Positions 1 through 5,344 of a stretch of 7,558 bases of DNA are shown piece by piece. Each line of letters starts with the position of its first letter. The first letter of the stretch is position 1. Origin of the DNA: Chloroflexota bacterium. Lineage in GTDB: Bacteria > Chloroflexota > UBA6077 > CF-72. The position numbers and the translations under genes were made by a program. Under the pieces are notes generated by a model, which saw only the letters and a list, made by a program, of their open reading frames with translations, ran no database searches and was not told the DNA's origin. The stretch is taken from NCBI GenBank assembly GCA_019247135.1, contig JAFAPL010000397.1, forward strand, positions 1 through 7,558, written 5' to 3'.

Positions 1-478
<478 letters not shown>

Positions 479-489
479 GGCTATCTACA

Positions 490-494
490 CTCCC
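490..494 (-). promoter_or_regulatory. Shine-Dalgarno of the response regulator, inside a possible hairpin arm
   Basis: Read on the minus strand, GGGAG ends 11 nt before the GTG start at 478. It supports that start, since no ATG is available. Three of its five bases lie in one arm (492-497) of a 6-bp inverted repeat whose other arm is 517-522 (CCCAGT/ACTGGG, 19-nt loop). The pairing could partly hide the site, but six base pairs with a long loop is weak. Confidence 0.45.
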
Positions 495-538
495 AGTATC
501 GCGCGTTCAGTCGTCCACTGGGCGATTAAGGTGAGCTC

Positions 539-988
539 TCATCGATTTTCCGTTGTCCATGACAAGCCGATCTCGGGATCGTTCCACGGCCGACGCAGCT
601 CGTCTCTGGGATTGTAAACGTGCGTCGTGTAGTACACGAGGGTCATCGGCTGACCCCCGAGCACCCGGTAGCCGTGGGCAACGCCGTGCGGGATAAACAA
701 CAAGGCGCGATTGTGCTCGCCCAGGTAGAACACCTGTGTTCGGCCGCGCGTGGGCGAATCATCGCGCAAGTCATGCAGACCAATTTGTGCCATTCCAGAC
801 GCAACGAACCACAGGTCGTCTTGAATCGCGTGGTAATGCCATGCCTTAACAACGCCGGGATAGGTCATGGTGAAACTGGATTGGCCAAAGCGCGTGAAGA
901 ATGGGTCATCGTCACGCAGGATTTCCATGAATGAGCCGCGATCATCGAGATGCACTTGGAGCGGCTTGCATTCGACGCCTTCGATCAT
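539..988 (-). CDS. Short RmlC-like protein (dTDP-4-dehydrorhamnose 3,5-epimerase family cupin)
   Basis: 149 aa cupin of the RmlC family, whose known members epimerise C3 and C5 of dTDP-4-keto-6-deoxyglucose in dTDP-L-rhamnose synthesis. Visible family signatures in order: DDRGSFMEI (residues 15-23), the His-containing strand KAWHYH (48-53, H51 aligned with the catalytic base), IPHGVAHGY (99-107), the Tyr-rich strand VYYTTHVY (118-125) and WNDPEIGLSW (135-144), which carries the Asp partner D137. It is about 30 residues shorter than typical RmlC (about 180 aa). By my hand alignment the catalytic Lys found after the His strand is replaced by Asp (D57 or D58), so the reaction may be a different isomerisation. 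No other rml genes are present. The ATG overlaps the stop of the amidohydrolase (ATGA), which fixes this start and implies translational coupling; longer in-frame extensions upstream would merely overlap that gene. Family is sure, substrate is not. Confidence 0.87.
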   Translation of the reverse strand: MIEGVECKPLQVHLDDRGSFMEILRDDDPFFTRFGQSSFTMTYPGVVKAWHYHAIQDDLWFVASGMAQIGLHDLRDDSPTRGRTQVFYLGEHNRALLFIPHGVAHGYRVLGGQPMTLVYYTTHVYNPRDELRRPWNDPEIGLSWTTENR

Positions 989-1896
989 CGTGGCTCCGAG
1001 TGTATGTCGAGGTCGAGCAGTCGCGCGGCGTTGGTCGAGAGCAACTTGGTCTCCAGCGCGCGCCCAAGCCGCAGGTCGAGAATGGCCTCGAGGGCCGTCG
1101 CGTACGAATACGGAATGTTCGGAAAATCGCTGCCGAACAACACGCGATCCTGGAACTCGAGCAGTCGGTCGATCGGTGGCGGTCCGCCTAGAAAGTTGTT
1201 GAAGACCATCGCGGTATCGAGGTAGACACCCTGGTACGTCCCGCACAGATCGAAAAAGGCGTTGAACTCGTCGGCGCCGGCGTGCGCCACGATGACACGC
1301 AAGCTTGGAAACCGACGCATGAGGCGGCCGAAGGCGCGGGCGCCGAGGTGTTCACTCCGTTCAATGCGTTGACTGCCTCCACCGCGTTCACTCCGTTGAC
1401 TGCCTTCACTGCGCTCACCGTCTTCGGGGCGCCGACCGGCGTGAATCAGCAGCACGCGCCCGTGCTCGATCGCCCCGCGGTAGACGGGATCGAGCCGCGG
1501 GTCGTCGAGCGCGAAGTTGCCGACCTGTGGGTGAAGCTTCGCACCGGCCAGACCCAGCTTCACGAACGCTTCCGTGACCAGCTCAGGGATGAGCGCGTCG
1601 TCGTCCGGGTGGAAGGTGCCGAAACCGATGCCGTGCGGCGCGAACGTCGACTGGACGTTGGCGACCCAATGGTTGAGCGAGCGGCTCATATCGCCGCGGT
1701 GGGCGTACGGCATGAACACGAAGCGACTCACGCCGGCATCGAGGAGGGTCTGCACGAGCTCCTCGGCGGGAGCGTCGTAGCGCGGGTGCCACAAATGAGC
1801 GCGGAAGTAGGCGCGGACGGCTCTGAACAGGCGTTCCGGCATGAGGTGCGTGTGTACGTCGATCAGCGGAAACGGGAACGACTGCGTGTCCGGCAC
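985..1896 (-). CDS. Amidohydrolase-2 (ACMSD-like) family metal-dependent hydrolase/decarboxylase with in-frame repeat insert
   Basis: About 303 aa from the GTG start chosen. This TIM-barrel metalloenzyme family includes ACMSD, gamma-resorcylate and other aromatic decarboxylases, and lactone or amide hydrolases; the substrate cannot be told. Metal and active-site motifs, numbered from this start: HxH in IDVHTHLMPE (H15, H17), GAKLHPQ (K120, H122), LLIHAGR (H152), VIVAHAG (H205) and the terminal-strand Asp in FGSDFPN (D257). Between LLIHAGR and the helix before VIVAHAG lies a Ser/Arg/Glu/Gly-rich stretch (about residues 159-183) encoded by a 9-bp tandem repeat. An ATG-led extension to 2007 is open, but it would run through the whole divergent control region and a 7-bp repeat array and has no domain content; the GTG at 1896 starts ten codons before the first barrel strand. 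No good ribosome site is seen, so the exact start is uncertain. It overlaps the RmlC-like gene by 4 nt and is divergent from the GntR-Mop regulator. Confidence 0.85.
   Translation of the reverse strand: MPDTQSFPFPLIDVHTHLMPERLFRAVRAYFRAHLWHPRYDAPAEELVQTLLDAGVSRFVFMPYAHRGDMSRSLNHWVANVQSTFAPHGIGFGTFHPDDDALIPELVTEAFVKLGLAGAKLHPQVGNFALDDPRLDPVYRGAIEHGRVLLIHAGRRPEDGERSEGSQRSERGGGSQRIERSEHLGARAFGRLMRRFPSLRVIVAHAGADEFNAFFDLCGTYQGVYLDTAMVFNNFLGGPPPIDRLLEFQDRVLFGSDFPNIPYSYATALEAILDLRLGRALETKLLSTNAARLLDLDIHSEPR
1351..1422. repeat. 9-bp degenerate tandem repeat (8 copies) inside the amidohydrolase
   Basis: Eight consecutive 9-mers on the plus strand: TTCACTCCG, TTCAATGCG, TTGACTGCC, TCCACCGCG, TTCACTCCG, TTGACTGCC, TTCACTGCG, CTCACCGTC, then a diverged TTCGGGGCG. 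Two of the units recur exactly (TTCACTCCG and TTGACTGCC, adjacent both times in or near the same order). The period is a multiple of three, so the host frame is kept and the insert reads as Ser-Glu/Gln-Arg-like triplets. In another minus frame it reads as a Val-Asn-Ala/Gly pattern. The repeat sits in a loop position of the barrel, between the LLIHAGR and VIVAHAG strands. Confidence 0.9.
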
Positions 1897-2005
1897 ACCG
1901 GCGGCAACGAACGTACCATGCGGGGGAAAACGTGAGTTGTGAGACCTGACGCGTGTCCTGTGAGCTGGCCGTGTACTCGTCTGGGCCGCGGCGCGTGCTG
2001 AGCCC
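1897..2005. promoter_or_regulatory. Divergent control region between amidohydrolase and GntR-Mop genes
   Basis: This 109-bp gap lies between two genes that point away from each other, so it must hold the promoters of both. I see no convincing -35/-10 pair on either strand. The clearest structure is a 7-bp repeat array at 1933-1967, matched in inverted orientation by an array just inside the regulator gene (2031-2072). GntR proteins usually bind short inverted repeats near their own promoters, so an operator here is expected, but no single palindrome stands out. Confidence 0.4.
1933..1967 (+). repeat. 7-bp degenerate tandem repeat, array A (5 copies, TGAGNNG-like)
   Basis: Five consecutive heptamers on the plus strand: TGAGTTG, TGAGACC, TGACGCG, TGTCCTG, TGAGCTG. 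The shared core is TGAG at the start of each unit. The array lies wholly in the gap between divergent genes and is the mirror partner of the array at 2031-2072. Confidence 0.65.
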
Positions 2006-2704
2006 ATGATGCCGAACGGCGAAAAGCCAAAGGCTCACGACTCACGTCTGACATCTCAGGTCTTACAGATCAGTCACGACGATCCGGCGCCGGCCTACGT
2101 CCAGTTGGAACGACGGGTGCGGCTCGCCATTGCCGATGGGACGCTCCAGCCGGGCGATCGGTTGCCCAGCGTCCGCCAGCTGGCGGCTTCGCTGCGTGTT
2201 GCCACGAACACTGTTGGGCGGGCGTACGCGCAGCTGGCGCGGGAAGGCGTGATCGTCGCGCGCGCAGGCGGAGGCTCCGAAATAGCGCCGCGTGAGGCAC
2301 TCGACCGGACTGCGCTGGCGCGGTCGCGTCAGGAGCGCTTGCGGACCCTGGCGCGGCAGGCGACGGTGCGCGGGCTCGCCCTCGGCTTCGATTCAGGAGA
2401 AATTCTGGGCGCCGTCAGCGCCGAGCTCGCGGCCCACGGACACGCCGTGCCTGCCCTGGCGGGCGTGCGCACGCCGCTCGGGCCGGACGAGGAACCGCTA
2501 TTGTCCACTCGCAACCGCTTGCGTGGGACGGTTGCGTCGGTACGCGTGGGCGACGTGCTCGCCGAGGTCGCCATCAGTGTCGGGAACGGGGCCACGGTCG
2601 TTGCGGCGATCACGCGCGCGTCGCTCGACCGGCTGAACCTTGCTGAAGGGTCGCCGGTCAGCGCGTATGTGAAAGCAACGGAAGTCGTCCTCGGGCGCGG
2701 CTAA
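2006..2704 (+). CDS. GntR-family (YtrA-like) regulator fused to a Mop/TOBE molybdate-binding domain
   Basis: 232 aa predicted transcription factor. Residues 27-95 are a GntR winged helix: PAYVQLERRVRLAI, the PGDRLPSVRQLA turn into the recognition segment RVATNTVGRAYAQLAREG, and a wing GVIVARAGGG. Residues 97-150 form a helical stretch like the short YtrA-type dimerisation tail. Residues 165-229 are a single Mop domain: LSTRNRLRGTV (S167, R169, N170, G174), EVAISVGNGATVVAAIT, SLDRLNLAEGSPVSAYVKAT (K223). Mop domains bind molybdate or tungstate in ModE, ModG and ModC, so this is likely an oxyanion-sensing regulator in which the usual ModE DNA-binding part is replaced by a GntR part. Start is the ATG at 2006 (a second ATG follows at once); no ATG, GTG or TTG occurs between these and the domain, so a tail of about 20 residues encoded partly by a 7-bp repeat is translated. 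The ribosome site is weak. It is divergent from the amidohydrolase. No molybdenum genes are in the window. Confidence 0.88.
   Translation: MMPNGEKPKAHDSRLTSQVLQISHDDPAPAYVQLERRVRLAIADGTLQPGDRLPSVRQLAASLRVATNTVGRAYAQLAREGVIVARAGGGSEIAPREALDRTALARSRQERLRTLARQATVRGLALGFDSGEILGAVSAELAAHGHAVPALAGVRTPLGPDEEPLLSTRNRLRGTVASVRVGDVLAEVAISVGNGATVVAAITRASLDRLNLAEGSPVSAYVKATEVVLGRG
2031..2072 (-). repeat. 7-bp degenerate tandem repeat, array B (6 copies), inverted relative to array A
   Basis: On the plus strand the heptamers are AGGCTCA, CGACTCA, CGTCTGA, CATCTCA, GGTCTTA, CAGATCA; on the minus strand they read TGAT/TAAG/TGAG/TCAG/TGAG/TGAG-led units, the same family as array A. The array lies within codons 9-23 of the GntR-Mop gene, before the first conserved domain residue, so it encodes a non-conserved N-terminal tail. 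Confidence 0.65.
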
Positions 2705-2806
2705 CGCGCTACTCGCGGCTGTTCGGCTGCACCTGGTGCGGGCTGCCGCGCTCGACGTGTTGCGCCCCGAAACCGGCTACAACCTATGACCCCTTACAGC
2801 GGCTGG

Positions 2807-2822
2807 ACGAGCGTGAGCTCGT
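2807..2822. terminator. Small hairpin in the convergent gap (weak terminator candidate)
   Basis: ACGAGC, then GTGA, then GCTCGT: a perfect 6-bp stem with a GNRA-type tetraloop on the plus strand. It lies between the converging ends of the regulator (2704) and the UspA-type gene (2912), where a bidirectional terminator is expected. No T-run follows on either strand, so an intrinsic terminator is doubtful. The rest of 2705-2911 shows nothing recognisable. Confidence 0.25.
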
Positions 2823-2911
2823 GCGTGTAGATCAGACGGTTCAGAAGACCGTAAGCGTACGACCGGCTCCGCAAGATTGCGGCGTTGACGCAAGTGAGCG
2901 CTCTCCCAAGT

Positions 2912-3385
2912 TCAACTGCGAATGAGGAGCACCGGACAGGGAGCGTGGTCCAACACGAAGCGTGCGGTATGCCCAACCGAACGTGGGGCGGGCTCCGGTC
3001 GCGAGCGTCGGCTCGCTCGCAGAACCACCAGATCCGCGGGCCATGCGTTGGCTGCGGTGCAGATCTCTCGACCCGGTTCACCTACCCGCACCAAGCCAGC
3101 CTCGCTCAACAAGCCGCGCTCGTTAAATGCGGCCGTTGCTGCGTCAAGTACAAGGTTGGCGTGTTGCGTGCCGGCTTCTTCAATGGCCTCCACCTGGTGT
3201 GGGGGTAGTGGACCTGCGCCTCCGATTGCGTGGCGGAGGGCGCCGAGGTCCATGCGGCCACGCGCGTCGACAACGTGAACGGCCCGCCAATGTGCCGGTG
3301 TCGCAACCAGGGGCAGCGCGGACGCCAGAAGTTGGCTTGCGGAGGCGCCATCTACGCACAGGAGCACGCGAGCCTCATAATCCAC
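2912..3385 (-). CDS. UspA-family universal stress protein domain, nucleotide-binding motif degraded
   Basis: 157 aa single-domain cytoplasmic protein with the Usp fold pattern: first strand RVLLCVDGA with the conserved Asp (D12), a middle region with GLVRVGEPGREICTAA (97-112), then ADLVVLRASRR (117-127) and GHTARFVLDHAPCPVLLIR (138-156), the usual C-terminal helix-strand ending. ATP-binding members have GxxGx9G(S/T) after the fourth strand. Here the first two Gly positions appear as Arg (R123, R126) and only the last Gly (G138, followed by His rather than Ser/Thr) survives, so ATP binding is unlikely. The ATG lies 11 nt inside the end of the upstream ArsB-type gene, so the two are almost certainly one transcript with coupled translation. 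It may act as a partner or regulator of the transporter; that is inference. Confidence 0.85.
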   Translation of the reverse strand: MDYEARVLLCVDGASASQLLASALPLVATPAHWRAVHVVDARGRMDLGALRHAIGGAGPLPPHQVEAIEEAGTQHANLVLDAATAAFNERGLLSEAGLVRVGEPGREICTAANAWPADLVVLRASRRSRPEPAPRSVGHTARFVLDHAPCPVLLIRS

Positions 3386-4655
3386 GACTAAGGACTCCTC
3401 CGATAACCCAGAGTGCCGCGGCGGCGAGCGCCAGGGCAGGCACGGTCACCACACCACCGACGCGCACATACTCCAGGGCGGAAACTTGCAGCCCTCGACG
3501 TCGCAGGAGCAGTAGCCACAGCATCGTCGCCAGTGAGCCGATCGTGGTGAGGTTGGGGCCCAGGTTGACGCCGACGATCACTGCCGCGACCAGATTGCCG
3601 CGGTCCACGCCACTCGACAAATTGCTCAACGCCGTGGCGGCGACCAGCGCACCAGGCAGATTGTTGATCACGTTGGCAAGGATGGCAGTAGTCACGACAA
3701 GACCAGGCAAGCCGTTTGCTCCGTGCGTTGACGCCGTTTCGATTGCCCGCACCAGTGGCTCGAACAAGTTGGCCTGCTCCGCTCCGCCAACCAACAAGAG
3801 CAATCCAGCCACCAGGCCAAGCACACTCCACGGCACTTGGCGGGCTAGACCCCGTAGATCCCAGCCTGCAACGAGCGAGTCGATCACGACCGACAGGAAG
3901 GCCCCCGTTACTGCCACACGCCCGAGCGGCCATCCGAAAGCCGCGGCCAGTACGTACAACGCACCGAGAGCACTGACCCCGACGAGGCTGGCGCGGGTGC
4001 GCGACGTCAGCGCAGGTCCAGACATGGGCAGCTCGGCATACGGCGCGCGGAGATCATCGCGGAAAACCACCAACAGGCCGAGCAGGGTCGCACAGAGTGC
4101 CAACAGGGACGGAACCAGTAGCCGAGTAAGGAAGGCGCTCAGACTCAGCGGCGCATGCGTCAGGATCAGCAGGTTCGCTGGGTTAGACACTGGTAAGAGG
4201 AACGAGGCCGCATTGGCCACCAGTGCGCACGCGAACACATACGGGCGCGGGTTCAGGCCCAGCCGGGTGGCCGAAGCGAATGCGACCGGCGTCAGCAAAA
4301 GCGCGGTGGCATCGTTCGAGAGCACCGCGGTCAACACAGCGCCGACCACGAACACACTGATCAGCAGACGTTGCTGGCTGCCCCGCGCACCGGCTGCGGC
4401 GAAGCGCGCCGCGGCTTCGAAGAGCCCGGCTCGATCCGCTGTGGCCGAAGCGACACCGAGTCCCAGGAAGAAGAGAAGCACGTCGCCCGACTCGGCGAGT
4501 TGACCCGCGGCCTGCTGGGGGGTCCAGATGCCGATGGCCACCATGAGCAGGCCGCCGCCGAGGGCAGCTGCCCAATCGGGCACTCGGCGCGGTCGGACAA
4601 GCAGCACGACCAAGCTGCCTGCGAACAACACACCCGCGGTGAGCGGCTCGGGCAC
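3375..4655 (-). CDS. arsB: ArsB-type membrane transporter (arsenite/anion efflux family)
   Basis: 426 aa polytopic inner-membrane protein, nearly all hydrophobic helices, with the length of E. coli ArsB (429 aa). Family landmarks from memory of ArsB: DRAGLFEAAARF (74-85), the first-half signature VLSNDATALLLTPV (111-124, N114-D115), VSNPANLLI (156-164), VFRDDL (197-202), VPWSVLG (274-280), the second-half signature NVINNLPGALV (328-338, N331-N332), and NLGPNLTTIGSLATMLWL (364-381), very close to the ArsB C-terminal signature. ArsB exports arsenite or antimonite using the proton gradient, or ATP when bound to ArsA. The wider ion-transporter superfamily also holds NhaD, CitM and YbiR, so the substrate remains a prediction. 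No arsR, arsC or arsA is in the window. Start is GTG, immediately preceded by an in-frame TAA; the ribosome site is poor. The end overlaps the UspA-type gene by 11 nt. Confidence 0.86.
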   Translation of the reverse strand: MPEPLTAGVLFAGSLVVLLVRPRRVPDWAAALGGGLLMVAIGIWTPQQAAGQLAESGDVLLFFLGLGVASATADRAGLFEAAARFAAAGARGSQQRLLISVFVVGAVLTAVLSNDATALLLTPVAFASATRLGLNPRPYVFACALVANAASFLLPVSNPANLLILTHAPLSLSAFLTRLLVPSLLALCATLLGLLVVFRDDLRAPYAELPMSGPALTSRTRASLVGVSALGALYVLAAAFGWPLGRVAVTGAFLSVVIDSLVAGWDLRGLARQVPWSVLGLVAGLLLLVGGAEQANLFEPLVRAIETASTHGANGLPGLVVTTAILANVINNLPGALVAATALSNLSSGVDRGNLVAAVIVGVNLGPNLTTIGSLATMLWLLLLRRRGLQVSALEYVRVGGVVTVPALALAAAALWVIGGVLSRGL

Positions 4656-4871
4656 TTACCGACTATGACATGCAGGCCGGCCGCTACAGGCCACCTCGCG
4701 GACGAGGGTTGGCGGGACGGGACGCCCCGCTGGTACCGCTGCGTGCTGCCACCGCCGACCTGGTGTCGGCTGGATCGGCGACCTGCAGCACCAGCTTCTG
4801 GCGGCCGCCGCCGAGAGCGCGCTCAGGTCCAGCCTGGACGCGGCCCAGTTTGACTGAGCGGGCGACTTTGC
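4656..4871. other. Gap upstream of the transporter, possible decayed plus-strand coding sequence
   Basis: This stretch must contain the promoter of the transporter gene on the minus strand, but no clear -35/-10 pair or ArsR-type palindrome is visible. On the plus strand two frames look protein-like one after the other: LRAATADLVSAG (4739-4774) and then, in another frame, WIGDLQHQLLAAAAESALRS (from 4771), which continues to a TGA at 4855-4857. That pattern would fit a frameshifted gene end. I do not recognise a family, and GC-rich DNA often gives Ala-rich chance frames. Confidence 0.3.
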
Positions 4872-5078
4872 TCAGACGAAGAACGTGAAGGCTCGGCCGC
4901 AGTTGGCGCAGCGATACACGCCTGGCTCGCCCCGGTACTCACCATAGCGGCCCAACGTGAGCAGCCACCGCAGGAAGAACGAGGCTGCCGCAGCGATGAA
5001 CCAGATCCACTCCCAGTCGCCACGCGCTCGAGCGGTTCTGTGGCTTCCGCAGTGCGGGCACGGGATGGAACTCCACAT
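4872..5078 (-). CDS. Small membrane protein with two CxxC pairs (zinc-ribbon-like), unknown function
   Basis: 68 aa, not assigned to a named family. It has CPHC at residues 7-10 and CANC at 57-60, each followed by Gly (CPHCGS, CANCGR), which is the usual look of the two knuckles of a zinc ribbon. Between them lies a hydrophobic stretch W22-L42 rich in Trp, Phe and Ala, probably a membrane segment although it contains R37. Start is ATG with a short AGG five nt ahead. The gene stands alone: 217 nt downstream is the transporter start, and upstream is a decayed plus-strand stretch. The two Cys pairs, the internal hydrophobic helix and a clean stop argue for a real gene. Function unknown; possibly a membrane-anchored metal-binding or redox peptide. 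Confidence 0.6.
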   Translation of the reverse strand: MWSSIPCPHCGSHRTARARGDWEWIWFIAAAASFFLRWLLTLGRYGEYRGEPGVYRCANCGRAFTFFV

Positions 5079-5206
5079 CTGGGCCTACCGTACTGAAGTC
5101 CGCGTCAGCGCCGACTAGCCGAACGCCCGGAGTGGGACAAGCCCGAGCAGCCTCAAGCCCATCACAGGAAGCTCAACGACCCTCGTTGTGGCCCGCACTG
5201 TTTCAG

Positions 5207-5344
5207 CGACGACCGCTGTCGCATGCGGCGCTGGAAGTGCTGGCCATCGTCGCCTACAAGCAGCCGGTGTCGCGCGGACGTTGCTCACATCCGCGGCACC
5301 GTTGCGCGGTCGTCATCGCGACCGCTACTCCTCGTGCGCTTTAA
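5207..5344 (+). pseudogene. scpB: Remnant of scpB (segregation and condensation protein B), frameshifted and truncated
   Basis: ScpB is the winged-helix kleisin-associated subunit of the SMC-ScpAB complex that compacts and segregates chromosomes. The plus strand reads RRPLSHAALEVLAIVAYKQP then VSR (5207-5275), matching the highly conserved ScpB helix (LSxAAxExLAIIAYKQPxTR). The reading then needs a frame change to continue as DVAHIRGT (5277-5300), matching ExxxIRG, and a second change to CAVVIAT (5303-5323), in the position of the helix that follows. The two shifts sum to three bases, which suggests two small deletions. The frame stops at TAA 5342-5344. The rest of the gene is missing: no ScpB-like N-terminal half is visible upstream, and downstream the sequence becomes the tail of the opposite-strand tannase-family gene, which it overlaps by 20 nt. 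Either a decayed copy left by rearrangement, or, less likely, sequencing errors in a gene edge. Confidence 0.72.

Noticed and set aside
1282..1935. Plus-strand open frame of 217 codons containing a Phe-Thr-Ala repeat
   Set aside because: It is antisense to the amidohydrolase, and the repeat protein pattern is just the other reading of the 9-bp minisatellite.
1897..2007. N-terminal extension of the amidohydrolase to an ATG at 2007
   Set aside because: It would cross the entire divergent promoter gap and overlap the start of the regulator, encodes no conserved sequence and covers a repeat array.
1933..2072. CRISPR array
   Set aside because: The units are only 7 bp, contiguous and degenerate, with no spacers.
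2794..3081. Minus-strand open frame of 95 codons at the convergent gap
   Set aside because: Mostly overlaps the UspA-type gene in another frame; its unique tail has no recognisable motif.
3127..4503. Long plus-strand open frame of 458 codons
   Set aside because: It is antisense to the transporter and UspA-type genes, rich in Arg, Ser, Thr and Pro with no domain pattern: a typical shadow frame in GC-rich DNA.
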